NCBI GenBank assembly: GCA_943736015.1 | Contig: OX031065.1 | Location: 41,058,427-41,122,426 of the forward strand | From: Tridacna crocea | Taxonomy: Eukaryota > Mollusca > Bivalvia > Cardiida > Cardiidae | Direction of reading: 5' to 3' | Length of the DNA stretch: 64,000 nt | Shown here: in pieces, positions 10,955-21,578 of the stretch | Layout of the letters: each line of letters begins with the position of its first letter | Numbering within the stretch: the stretch's first letter is position 1 | Position numbers and translations under genes: made by a program | Notes under the pieces: generated by a model | Databases searched by the model: none | Seen by the model: the letters and a program-made list of their open reading frames with translations, nothing else | Told to the model about the DNA's origin: nothing

Positions 10955-11854
10955 TTATCCTGCAGTATGAAAATTTATTTTTTTTTTTGCGAAGACACAA
11001 TCTACCATGGTAGAAATATTGCTTAAAAGTGAACAAGAATAGATTTTAAGGTCCTGCTATAAAATACACTCGACCCTTTCTACTTCCTTTATGGAGGTTA
11101 TATAAATTTATATCTAAAACAATCTTTTGTGTTACGTTAACAAAATGATGTCCAGGTTAAAAGAGGACATGGTAAAATTAATTCAACATGTCTGCGTTTA
11201 TGTTTCTTCTGTACACAGAAAAAAACATTGTATGACATACCTTTTTTTCCCTAAATCCGTTACGGAGGTGAGAAAACGGTAGACAAGTGGTTGATACTGC
11301 ATCACATGAATAAATTCATATAGAATTACATTTTCATGCTGTGAACTTTTATAGAACTCATAGAATGTGTTGGAACATTGTAAAATTTAACAGTTTTATC
11401 GATTTATACAAGTTTAATTGCTCATCGAAAAACTGTAGCGGTGGTGAGAAAATATGTTACGGATGGGAGAATCGAATATTGATGGCTGCTATGTAGAGAA
11501 GGGTTCTGATATACTCATTTACAAGATATAATGGTTAATTTGGTGCATTTGTGGTTAATTTCATTCCAAAAGAAAGTACAATTATGCTATCAGTTAGAAA
11601 AAAACATAACAAAACAATGTATGAATTCTGAACCAAATACTGAGTTTCAAATTGAGAGACAATGATCAAAAGAAAATCGAAGTTGCTCTTGAAGAAAAGG
11701 CTGAAATGTGTGACCTGCAGGCGATTTGATGTTATTTTAAAATTATCAGATTTCCATTACAGTATAACAACATAAAGGTTTACAAGCTTAAAAAAAAAAA
11801 CAGTTTATGTTTATTTGAGTTTATGTTTGGAAAGACACAACAGTCGAAGAACTC
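10955..11854. other. No gene seen; AT-rich spacer
   Basis: Contains GTTACGGAGGTGAG near 11265 and GTTACGGATGGGAG near 11457, reverse-strand relatives of the motif seen at 7.3-9.3 kb. No other structure was found. Confidence 0.4.
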
Positions 11855-11985
11855 TTCTCTTTTTCCTACAATGTTTTCTACCCTTCCCAAAACAAATTTT
11901 AATTTCTGTGCCATACTTCTTTTGTTGTCTGTAAAGCCTCCAATTTGGACTATACTACAATTTTTTTTGTCTGATGAAGGGTTGT
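11855..11985 (+). mobile_element. Right half of TTAA-hairpin MITE
   Basis: TTTTCCTACAATGTTTTCTA, then CCCTTCCCAAAACAAATTT and CAATTTGGACTA match the right half of intact copies. The palindrome partner is absent. Confidence 0.45.
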
Positions 11986-12149
11986 TATCAGATTGTAGGT
12001 TTTGTTTAGTATGATATTTGGTTTGCACAGCTTGCCAAAGTTGACATGGCTCAATGCTTTGTTATAGGGTAAAATATTCTGGGATTGTCTGTTTGTTCAT
12101 TAATTATGTATCAATATCAATGCATAATACCTGTTGATAATATTTTCAA

Positions 12150-12265
12150 CTCTTCTTGTGGTGCCTGTGGTTGTGAGGTGGAGTGTCAGCCTCGTAACCA
12201 TGAGGTCCCAAATTTGATAACCAGGAGGGGATGTCATCTTTGAGATCGTGACTTGGCCAACACAT
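12150..12265 (+). repeat. Possible degraded tRNA-derived SINE
   Basis: TGTGGTTGTGAGGTGG and, about 40 bp on, CATGAGGTCCCAAATTTGAT resemble eroded A and B boxes of a tRNA-type promoter. No tail or target duplication was found. Confidence 0.25.
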
Positions 12266-12365
12266 TTTGCGTGAGTACTGGCATTATTTCTTGGAAGCAG
12301 TATGGAGAAAGATTAGTATAAGTTGTAAGAACTTTTTCTCTATCGATATGAAATAAATACGTTGA

Positions 12366-12589
12366 ACTCTTGTAATCACAAAATCCCAACTTTTAACCAC
12401 CCTGAGAAAGAAGCCTTTTGAAAATATTGTGGGAAACAGAGAAAATGATGGTAACCAGCATTTTCTTCTTTTCCCACAATGTTTTCTATCCTTCACAGAA
12501 CTAATTTCAAATTTTCACTTTTATTTTGTCGTCTGCAATACTGTGCTTTCAATTTGGACCTGTCTAAATTTTTGTCGTTTGGTAAAGAG
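12366..12589 (+). mobile_element. TTAA-hairpin MITE
   Basis: 224 bp. The left TTAA has become TTGA; the right TTAA is at 12590-12593. Hairpin centre near 12453 (GATGGTAACCAGCAT). Confidence 0.75.
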
Positions 12590-12593
12590 TTAA

Positions 12594-12814
12594 CTCTTTA
12601 CCACACAATTCCAACTTTTTATGACCCTGAGAAAGAAAGCTTTTGAAAGCATTGTGGGAAAAGGAGAAAATGCTGGTAACCAGCATTTTCTCCTTTTCCC
12701 ACAATGTTTTCTACCCTTCCAAAATCGAATTTCAATTATTGATTCACATTCAGATTGTTGTCTGCAAATGCTTTCAATTTGAACTACTCTTAAATTTTGT
12801 TGTTTGGTTAAGAG
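12594..12814 (+). mobile_element. TTAA-hairpin MITE sharing a TTAA with its neighbour
   Basis: 221 bp, with a near-perfect palindrome around 12640-12710. It begins at the same TTAA (12590-12593) that ends the previous copy; the right TTAA has decayed to TTCA. Confidence 0.8.
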
Positions 12815-12883
12815 TTCAACTAACTCCTCATCAGCAATGTCATAAACAGGGGTGTACTTAGGCAGACGCCCATAATGCATTAA

Positions 12884-13073
12884 CTCTTTACCACACGAGA
12901 AAATTTTAGACTGGTCCAAATTGAAAGCAAAGGTGACTGAAAAATTGAAATTTGTTCTGGGAAGGGTAGAAAACACTGTGGGAAAAGGAGAAAATGCTGG
13001 TTACCAGCATTTTCTCCTTTTCAAAAGGCTTCTTTCTCAGGGGCGTCAAAAGTAGGGATTGTGTGGTAATGGG
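12884..13073 (-). mobile_element. TTAA-hairpin MITE with shortened right arm
   Basis: Flanked by TTAA at 12880-12883 and 13074-13077. The right hairpin arm lacks about 30 bp: CTCCTTTTC runs straight into AAAAGGCTTC, so the palindrome is asymmetric. Between this copy and the previous one lie about 62 bp of foreign sequence. Confidence 0.75.
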
Positions 13074-13182
13074 TTAAAGGCTATTATCAGTGCACATTTT
13101 AAAATACTGATTTACTGTCGTGAAGCGTGAAGTACACAAACTTGAAAGGGTTTGACAGAAATTGATCATATATTCTTATTGA

Positions 13183-13304
13183 TTCTTTACCAAAATTGTC
13201 TTAGTTTATATAATCTTGAGAAAGAAGCCATTTGAAAATATTGTAGGAAAAGGAAAATGCTGGTAACCATTGGATTGTGTGTGGTAAAGGTTTAACTCCT
13301 TACC
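13183..13304. mobile_element. Internally deleted MITE fragment
   Basis: A left end with CTTGAGAAAGAAGCC and half of the hairpin joins directly at AACCATT to an end GGATTGTGTGTGGTAAAGG. The distal hairpin arm is missing. A second short end fragment follows up to 13327. Confidence 0.5.
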
Positions 13305-13331
13305 AAACATCAAAATTTTAGACATGTTTAA

Positions 13332-13557
13332 CACTTTACCAAAAAACAAAATTTTAGACTGGTCTAAATAAAAAGCACTTGCAGTCGACAAAATAAACGT
13401 AACTTGAAAATTCAAATATGTTTCCAGTACTGGGTAGAAAAAATTGTGGGAAAAGGAGAAAATGCTGGTCACTACCAGCATTTCCTTCTTTTCCCACAAA
13501 GTTTTCAAAAGCTTTCTCCTTCAGGGGTGTTAAAAGTCGTCACTGTGTGGTGAAGGG
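13332..13557 (-). mobile_element. TTAA-hairpin MITE
   Basis: 226 bp between TTAA at 13328-13331 and 13558-13561. The hairpin centre carries a small symmetric change (GGTCACTACCAG). Confidence 0.75.
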
Positions 13558-13599
13558 TTAAGCTACATGCATATGAGCAAATTTATTTTGCATACAAAT

Positions 13600-13869
13600 C
13601 AGACGGATTCAAAGATGAGATGTGGCTTTTCAGGAAAGAAAACATTTTGGGAAAACAAGAAATTAACAGATAATTACCAGCTCATTTTCCTACAGTGTTT
13701 TCACAAGTCTCTTTCCTTAAAGGTCACTGAAACATGGGATTGTTTTTCAAATGATAATTTTTTTTTTCATTTGCATTTGCTGGTTACCAGCATTTTCTCC
13801 TTTTCCCACAATGTTTTCAAAAGATATCTTCCTTAGGGTTGTCAAAAGGCATCATTAAGTGGTGATGGG
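13600..13869 (-). mobile_element. Fragmentary MITE pair
   Basis: A decayed hairpin around 13635-13720 is followed by an intact right half (TGCTGGTTACCAGCA at about 13779, end GTGGTGATGGG) and TTAA at 13870-13873. Confidence 0.5.
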
Positions 13870-14204
13870 TTAAAGTACACCCTTTGAAAACTAACGGGGT
13901 ATAACATTGATTTCATGTACCTAATTGAAAAGGGTAGACCAAGACAGAACTATATAGAAATTGCAGTCTGATCTCGGATGTAATCTACCCTGGCTAATAT
14001 TTTGAGTCACAGTCGTTCTTTTTTCTTGACTGAAAATTTCCGAATTAGTAGTTGTTTTTTTCTTTGGAAAGATTATGGGCAAAATTTGCCTATGATAATT
14101 ATTCAGTTTGGTGTGTGATGAAATTAGAGCTTAAGCAATCAGGATGGTTGGGTAGGGCGACGGAATACTTAAAATAATTTCATTAATAAGAGTATATTTA
14201 CATG

Positions 14205-14450
14205 TCACTTTTTACCAAAAATCTTGCACTTTTGATAAGAGACTTACATGTATATGAAAATGATTTGAAAATACTGTAGAAAAATGAGAAAATATTGGCA
14301 ATCATTTATCAGTTTCTCTTTGGCCCATTGAAATTCTTTATTTCTTTCTGCCCTTGAAAGACAAAGTTCTTGTTTTGAGTAACATTTTGTTTGTTGTCTG
14401 CAAATTCTGTCAATTTGGACAAGGTTGAATCTTTGTTTTGTGGTTAAGGG
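14205..14450 (+). mobile_element. Degenerate TTAA-hairpin MITE
   Basis: TTTTTACCAAAAATC, a weak hairpin near 14285-14335, GTCTGCAAATTCTGTC and TGTGGTTAAGGGTTAA at the right end. Confidence 0.45.
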
Positions 14451-14454
14451 TTAA

Positions 14455-15207
14455 GTTAGTGTCTGCAGTTCTTGCTCTCGGTATGGTAAAGTCTTACAGG
14501 GTTTTAACGGATGCACATTTTCTGCATCTGGCATGCAGAAATAGGGAAGCAAGACTCCCAAAACTTAGGCTACTGCATCCCCTGGGACGCAATTCTAATA
14601 TTGTTGTGATTGGGTAAAGATTCAACGATTGAGAGCCCTAAGAAGTAATATCAAAAGATAAAATTTGTCAAGCGTGAACAATAGTACCAAAAATGTACCG
14701 CAGCTTTTCGGACCGTTAGTGCGGTAGGGTGTAAAAACCCAGCATTCTTGACAAGCTGACCAAAAATAGGTAATACAGTTTAAAAAAAAAGTTCTTCAAA
14801 GTAATTCTTTTCAAGAGTAAAGATGTGTTGTTAAAAAAATGGACGTATAGCATCTGCCAAAAATTATCACTAATTTTGACCTTCACAATCTACGACAGTG
14901 GCCAGCTCTATTATGATTTATTATCTATTATGATTTAGACCGAGCCCCTAAAGGTTAATGTTTGTGCTGACTAGTGGTGAAATGGTTTTACCAATATACC
15001 AATTAACCACGGTCTGTTCAAAGAAAAAACTGAAGCCGGTACAAATTTTACCACATTGGTATTTCTGCAATATGTCAACTTCTCCTACTTGCATTAGAAA
15101 GTCCAGTTTTCCCCAAGATTCTGTCGGAAATCGATGGTTTTTCAACTAGCTGAAAGATTTACAAAAGCGAAAGTTGTTTAGTTTTTCCATAGGCGGTGTC
15201 ACCGGTG
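14455..15207. other. No gene seen
   Basis: Opposed frames of about 65 codons at 14948-15149 are mirror shadows of each other. They show no domain, codon pattern or splice context that I can support. Confidence 0.4.
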
Positions 15208-15211
15208 TTAA

Positions 15212-15432
15212 CCCTTTACTCCATAGATACTCATTTCTACGCATTGCTTGTAGGAGCCTTTGGAAAACATTGTGGCAAAAGGTGAAATTGCTTGTGACGA
15301 GCAATTTCACCTTTTGCCACAATGTTTTCTATGCTATCAAAAAGTGTCATATAAACATACGAAACAGCTTCATCCTTGCTGTTATTTAGGGTCAATTAGA
15401 GATGCCATAGAAATGCCTTATGGGGCAAAGGG
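15212..15432 (+). mobile_element. TTAA-hairpin MITE, subfamily 2
   Basis: 221 bp between TTAA at 15208-15211 and 15433-15436. The termini CCCTTTACTCCATAG and GGGGCAAAGGG and the palindrome tip (GAAATTGCTTGTGACGAGC) differ from the main family, while the GAAAACATTGTGG stem base is shared. Two further copies are at 18197 and 30377. Confidence 0.8.
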
Positions 15433-15439
15433 TTAAGGT

Positions 15440-16081
15440 AAAATTATGACACCTCAAATATGCGACAACTTCTGAACTCCAAATAACTGTCGACCGTATT
15501 ACTGATTTTGGACCAACAAAGTTTGTTATTCATTCCCTGTAACTTTGCTCGCGCTTATTTTGCATTTTTTTTCCCGGTAGATAAGCGGGAAAGTATTAGT
15601 GTTAGTTGAGCAACAAAGTTAGTACATTGCACTGTCTTCTCTATTGAGCTCCCAAAGTTCGGAATAGTAGGACTGGTTTCTACATAAACAAGTGCGCCCT
15701 CTGAGCGAGTGTTCAGTACTGCTGGTGACTTTTTGTCAGGACAGAGGGCTTCTCGGGGTGCTGACAAAGTTGACATGCTAATATTTTTGAAAAAGAACAT
15801 GATTTGAAATGTCACTGAGTCATTTACTTGTTTCTATAGATAATTCTCAATTTCTTTATCATTTCAGTATAGTCTGTGTTAGACTAGTCAATCGTTTTAG
15901 CATATGCTACCCTAACAGTTATTAAAAGTGGTCAGATATGCTAAATATCAGCATATACATGTACAGCATATTGCAATACATATCTCAATATGGGTCAGCT
16001 GTATTGCAATATATTGCAATATGCTTTTTACTGTATTGTTTCACCCCTAAGCATGCAGTGATAGAAATTGCGTCTGCAAAC
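15440..16081. other. Spacer with hAT-end-like palindromic stretch
   Basis: Repeated TATTGCAATA palindromes at about 15970-16040 end in GTTTCACCCCTA, which resembles a hAT terminus in reverse. The other end was not found. No gene. Confidence 0.3.
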
Positions 16082-16990
16082 TAGTGGTTGGCCGATGATC
16101 GACTATAGTCGAAAGTCAGTTGGTTTTGACTTCCAATTCCTACAATTGATTGAGAAATCCAGGAAACAATTTTAGTCAGTTCTTGAAATCGCTTGGTGCC
16201 TAAACTTGAATTCTTGGTTTTGTGACTATGATTAATCACAATCTTCGATTAAACATAGTGGATAACAAACATGAAAATTGGTCGGAAAAATGAGAAAGAA
16301 ATAATTGTCCATGGATGTCGTGACAAAACTTGACAACTCGGCAGGCTTCTCATTTGATCCCTGAGCCTGGGTTTTGACACTTGGAAATTTGAAATGACCT
16401 GTCTTTGACAATGAAAAATATCTGCCTAAATGTCAATATGATGCAAGAAATTATTGTCTAGAGCTTCATATCACCTAGCTTGTGCGCATCCGGCAGAAAT
16501 ATGGGCCAATCACCATAAGTATAAAATGCAAAGGACATGCAAATGATAATGGAAGTTGTTGAGTCATATATGACAGAGTAACAAAGGTGTTATTGCTCTC
16601 ATCTAGTGTAAAAAGACAGATTTTTAAGTTACCTAGTATTCAAACTGACCAACCGATGTCAAATCATGTACTAATACTTCTCCAAAAATTAATTGTCACG
16701 AAAAAATAGATCGCTAAAAAAGCATGAAAACCCATGACACTACAATGAGCAGTATGGCATCGTCTGATCGGGGGACTGAATTTAAGCAGTGAATTTACAC
16801 AAATCTCTGTATAAAGCAATAAATGGAAGCTATATTTCCGTTCATGAGTGAAAAAAAAGTTTTATGAAATGAAAATATAGATCTAAAGCAGATGGGAGTG
16901 GTTGTCTGCAGATGCTTGAAATATTTCTGTTTTTCTTTTAAATCTTTTTCAACTTGTTTGGAAATTAAAATATACGGAAAAAATAATTGG
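16082..16990 (+). repeat. hAT-like dispersed repeat, copy A
   Basis: Starts TAGTGGTTGGCCGATGATCG and matches 21579-22495 over about 0.9 kb, with a common left edge and fading similarity on the right. The left edge resembles hAT termini; no matching right terminus and no transposase frame were found. Confidence 0.5.
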
Positions 16991-17208
16991 TATCGGTATA
17001 CAAATTTGTACACCCAAGGGACTCCCAATTTTTAAGCCAGGATTCCCATAATCATAGAAGTCGAGTCTCAAGGACCACCAAAAGGAACTGTTAGACTAAA
17101 ACTGTGGTCTTACACTTGGCCAACCATTAAGAAATATCTTTTTATCAAAAAGTCCTACTTTGTCACAACCCTTTACCAAAATTAATAATCCTAATAAATG
17201 TTTTTTAA

Positions 17209-17429
17209 CTCTTTCCAAACAACAAAATTTTAGACTGGTCCAAATTGAAATCATTTGCAGACGACAACATAAATGTGAATCAAAAAATGAAGTTAAATTT
17301 GGAAAGAGTAGAAAACATTGTGGGAAAAGGAGAAATTACTGGTTATCAGCATTTTCTCCATTTCCCATCAATGTTTTCAAAGGCTTTCTTTCTCAGGGTC
17401 GTTAAAATTCGAGATTGTGTGGTAAAGAG
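17209..17429 (-). mobile_element. TTAA-hairpin MITE
   Basis: 221 bp between TTAA at 17205-17208 and 17430-17433. A short end fragment of another copy lies just upstream at 17168-17204. Confidence 0.8.
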
Positions 17430-17433
17430 TTAA

Positions 17434-17656
17434 CCCATTACCACTCAATCCCTACTTTTGACGCCCCTGGAAAAGAAGCCTTTTGAAAACATTGTGGCAA
17501 AAGGAGAAAATGCTGGTAACCAGCATTTTCTCCTTTTCCCACAATGTTTTCTACTTAATCAATAAACAATTGAACCATTTGAGCCACACTGAAAGAGTGT
17601 CGTCTGCAAATGCTTTCAATTTGGACAGAGCTAAAATTTTGTTGTCTGGTAAAGAG
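17434..17656 (+). mobile_element. TTAA-hairpin MITE, opposite orientation, shared TTAA
   Basis: 223 bp. It uses TTAA 17430-17433 in common with the preceding copy and ends at TTAA 17657-17660. Near-perfect palindrome at about 17486-17551 with a one-base centre. Confidence 0.85.
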
Positions 17657-17732
17657 TTAAATACAACCCAGAGGAAGAAACCTGATGAAAAGATTATGGG
17701 AAAGAGATAATACCAAGGATTAATCTTAAGTC

Positions 17733-17907
17733 TTTCCCGCACAGTCCCAAATTTTAACAACCCTGAAAGAGTTGACTTTTGAAAAATTTGTTGGAAAAGG
17801 AGACAATACTGGAAACCAGCATTTTCTCCTTTTCCAAAATGTTTTTTATCCTCTCAAAGAAAGAAATCATTTTTTGAGCTGCATTTAATGTGTTGTCTGC
17901 AAATGCT
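17733..17907 (+). mobile_element. Truncated TTAA-hairpin MITE
   Basis: Runs from CTTTCCCGCACAGTCCC to GTCTGCAAATGC, where the TTAA of the next copy (17908-17911) begins; its own right end is lost. Confidence 0.6.
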
Positions 17908-17911
17908 TTAA

Positions 17912-18131
17912 CCTTTTACCAAACAATCAAGACTTTTGGCGACCCTGTGGTAGAAGCCTTTTGAAAACATTGTGGGAAAAGGAGAAAATGCTGGAAACAG
18001 CATTTTCACCTTTTCCCACAATATTTTCTACCGTTCTCAAATCAAATTTCGATTTTTCAGTCATATTTACTGTGCTGTCTGCAAATGCCTTCAAGTTGGA
18101 CCAGTCTATAAATTTGTCGTTTGATAAAGAG
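17912..18131 (+). mobile_element. TTAA-hairpin MITE
   Basis: 220 bp between TTAA at 17908-17911 and 18132-18135. The hairpin tip has lost a few bases (TGCTGGAAACAGCA). A loose end fragment (TCGGTAAAGAG) follows at 18136-18180. Confidence 0.8.
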
Positions 18132-18196
18132 TTAAAGAAATGCTTTTGCCCAGTCCGAAATGTTGTCTTTCGGTAAAGAGTAATTAGTGGAGTTAA

Positions 18197-18416
18197 CCTT
18201 TTACCCCATAAGGCATTTCTATGGTATCTCTAATTGACACTAAATAACAGCAAGGATGAATCAGTTTCTTATGTGTTATGACACCTTTTGAAAGCATAGA
18301 AAACATTGTGACAAAAGGTGAAATTGCTCGTCACGAGCAATTTCATCTTTTGCTACAATGTTTTCCAAAGGCCCCTTCAAGCAATGCATAGGAATGAGTA
18401 TCTGTGGAGTAAAGGG
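18197..18416 (-). mobile_element. TTAA-hairpin MITE, subfamily 2
   Basis: 220 bp between TTAA at 18193-18196 and 18417-18420. Reverse-complement twin of the copy at 15212 with only scattered differences. Confidence 0.8.
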
Positions 18417-18420
18417 TTAA

Positions 18421-19007
18421 AAAAAAAAACAAGGAGACACTATCAGTGTTTAAATTGGACAGAACAATTACAAAGCCAATTGTTTGCTTTTTCCTATCGT
18501 TTTTCTGGTGCAGACATCCAGTGTTGATCAAAGATCAGACTGCATTTTTGTACAGTCAGATCATGATCTACATCAGACACACAGGCAACTACAGTTTTTG
18601 TCTCTTAAGGCACAATAGTGGCCAGAAGTAAATGATGTGTGTGATAAAATGCTTTTAAATTTGATTTTAGAATAGCATAATGGTATGATCTTGACTCAAT
18701 CACTTTTCGCACACAGTGTCAAGATCAGATTACACAGAAGATACAGTTGGTGAGAATATCTAAAAATATGTTCAATATCAAAGACTAGATTGCATGATTA
18801 TTATGTGCAGTCTGATTTTTATCTACACTGTTAACCGTTGTATCTAATTAGGTGTATTATATTTGCCCTAAAACTACCTTTGAAAAAGCAGAATTTGGCT
18901 TTTACTATAACCTTGAATGTTCCATATTTTTCATGCTTAGCTGGATGAGGTGTTTGATTTAATTGAATTTTTGCATCCACATTTTTACTTTGACTGATAC
19001 TGGGCCT
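18421..19007. other. No gene seen; fragments of a GATCAGACTGCA repeat
   Basis: GATCAGACTGCAT at about 18531 and GGTGAGAATATCTAAAAATA at about 18747 also occur near 4830-4910. Related pieces lie near 25380 and 58990. This is a dispersed repeat too fragmented to delimit. Confidence 0.35.
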
Positions 19008-19011
19008 TTAA

Positions 19012-19234
19012 CCCATTACCACGCAATCCCTACTTTTGAAGACCTTGAGAAATAAGCCTTGAGAAAACACTGTGGGAAAAGATGAAAATGCTGGTAACCA
19101 GCATTTTCACCAATTCCCACAATGTGTTCTACCCTTCATGAAACAAATCTCAAGTTTTCAGTCACTTTTAATTTGTTGTCTGCAAAATGCCTTTTGATTT
19201 GGACAAGCCTAAAAATATTGTCATATGGTAATGA
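19012..19234 (+). mobile_element. TTAA-hairpin MITE
   Basis: 223 bp between TTAA at 19008-19011 and 19235-19238. The arm change GGGAAAAGATG/CACCAATTCCC is only partly compensated, so the hairpin has mismatches. Confidence 0.8.
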
Positions 19235-19238
19235 GTTA

Positions 19239-19591
19239 AGGGTGAAATAGAGGAATAGATAGTGAATTTCAATAAAGTCATGATCCAGTAAACAAGATAC
19301 TATTCAAAACTTTGTGAAAGGTGAGGTTGAGGGATTTGCCATTTCATTCACTATTAATCCTTCACCACCCACAGATAAGCTGGACTTTTCATTATGTCAG
19401 CAGTCCACACTGAAAGCATTTTAAATTTAACACAAGAGAAAATTACTCAATTGAAGCAAGTTCTCCTATTATCACAATATTTTCTCATGAATTCATATTC
19501 TAAACCTTACTTCATGTAGACAGGCTACTATTAAAATTACCAATTTATTTCGGGAGAAAAAAACGAGTTTTTACTCTGAATTTATGATTAC
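19239..19591. other. No feature seen
   Basis: AT-rich sequence with no element end, repeat unit or convincing reading frame. Confidence 0.4.
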
Positions 19592-19593
19592 TA

Positions 19594-19789
19594 ACAGAGC
19601 TCCAGATTATAGGGAGTGATGGTATTTTAAATTCTCTGTTTCTCTTCTAAACCCTATGTTGTGGTTACTCATTACAGTCTTCTCATTGAGACAATTCTAA
19701 AGATTACCCACAACATGGGTTTAAGTGGAGAATATTTAATAGTTTAAATAATTATTATGAAGTCAAAAGCCCTCTATCTGGAGCTCTGT
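19594..19789. mobile_element. TA-flanked MITE (Tc1/mariner-like size)
   Basis: 196 bp with inverted ends ACAGAGCTCCAGAT and, reversed, ACAGAGCTCCAGAT, flanked by TA at 19592-19593 and 19790-19791. The interior has further inverted similarity (AAACCCTATGTTGTGG against CCACAACATGGGTTT). The right TA lies inside the TTAA of the next MITE. Confidence 0.6.
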
Positions 19790-20060
19790 TAACTCTTTAC
19801 CACACAATGAAAATGAAAACTTGTCCAAATTGAAAGCATTGGCAGATGACAATTCAAACGTGTCTCCAGTAAAAGTACTTGTCTTTGATAGGTAAGAAAA
19901 CATAAAGGGAAAAGGAGAAAATGCTGGTTACCAGCATTTTCTCCTTTTCCCTTAATGTTTTCAAAAGGCCTCTTCCACCACACTGGAGAGACATTACGAA
20001 CTTGTTCCTGGTCAACGTTACTGTCCCTGTCAATTTTACGTACCCGTTCGAGTAAAAAAC

Positions 20061-20087
20061 ATGGCTGCGCCCACAAGATTACAAAAG
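20061..20087 (+). other. Start codon plus splice donor in left TIR
   Basis: AAAAAACATGGCTGCGCC has a good initiation context. Nine codons (M-A-A-P-T-R-L-Q-K) lead straight to AAG|GTAAGC, a strong donor. The mirror copy in the right TIR has the same form. It could be the first exon of the transposase lost from this copy, or a captured host first exon. Confidence 0.4.
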
Positions 20088-20730
20088 GTAAGCACAAAAA
20101 AATAATTTTTTTATCATGTTATTGAATAGATATGCAGTTGCAGGTTGTCGCACGGAATGTCTGGGATGTCAGTGCACGTTAATCTCTAGTTCTTTTGGTG
20201 GTTAATCGTTTGTTGAAGACGTTTAATCCAACAAAGTTTCGCCGGGGACTACGATTTCTGAAAAAACACTACTTGGAGTCTCCAAAAACCCTTGTAAAAC
20301 ATATACACTCAATATTCTGAAGTGTGTGCCGTGTCAGATGACCAATACAGTGATTATCCTCAGCACTATAAACCGATAAAAAATCAAATTGCAGTTATTC
20401 AGGGATATTTTGCCATTTTTAAATTACAACGTAAGATGCTCCTACGGTCAATACAACGATTCAGCTTCTGAGCTGAAAATACGGTAAGCGTATGGGTTTG
20501 TGTTACAGTGAACAATTTTGTTATTAAGTTGGTCAAGATTCTATATTAATCATCGTAGTCACAGTCGTAGTGTAGTTAAATAAATACTTGAATGGAAGTA
20601 CAATTCTACAACACATTGAATTCTTCTTTCTATCAATAGGCCTAATGTTACTGGGCATGTTCAGGCGATCTCGGGTTCTCTGTTTCTATCCCCAATTTTA
20701 TTAAGCTGGCAGAATCAGACACCCATCGTG

Positions 20731-20731
<1 letters not shown>

Positions 20732-20759
<28 letters not shown>
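20732..20759. repeat. GA microsatellite
   Basis: About 13 uninterrupted GA repeats followed by a G run, inside the long-TIR element. Confidence 0.9.
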
Positions 20760-20765
<6 letters not shown>

Positions 20766-21578
20766 TATCATTAGGTAGACTGGTCCTTGAACATACAGAA
20801 AATTGACCTAAAGCGAAAAGTCTTGGTCCACTTCCGCCTGCACGGAATGCACAAGCTGACCTGGGCAGATTCTTTCCGCAGATCTATGCATTAAGCCCCC
20901 CTTTCCACAGAGTACCGCTGATCAATATTTAAATATTAAATATTAATATACATTTAGATATTCAGATATTAATAGTTACTTTTAGGTGTGCCGCTTACAA
21001 AGCATACGAATGGTTGGTCGTTGATGATCATTATTATTAAATCATATTCACAAAAACGAGTCTCTTGATGACGATATCGAAGATGGTATTTATAATAGTT
21101 ATGGATCTTCTGCAAGATATAGTTATGATAGATATCCTTTTCATGATACTGTCTGTCATCAAGCTCTTCATCTATATCACAGGAATTTGACATTCTATAA
21201 CCAAAAAAATGATCAAATATGAAAAAAATATCTCCCCTATATAATGTAAACAGAAGGACTGCAACGCCTCGATTGTCTCATTCAAAATCCTAGAAATGCG
21301 CCCAACTGTCTCATAGGAATACGGAAGTTGAGCCTATATTTTTTGCAAATCTTTCTAAAACTAAAACAAAAGAAAAGTGAAGTTGGGTATTCTCGTATTT
21401 TGTGAATATTATTATTGATTGTATGCATTAGAATCTAATTTTAACATCGGTATTCGGGAATGCTACTCGATAATACATTGATAATATGCGACTTTATATC
21501 CGAGATATTGTGATTGAATCATCGGGACAGAGCCATAAATTAAACTGCTCATTGCAGGAAGTCCTTGTATCTATCACT

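Noticed and set aside
12590-12976. 128-codon minus-strand frame
   Set aside because: Mostly translated MITE ends and palindrome; only the 62-bp filler is not MITE.
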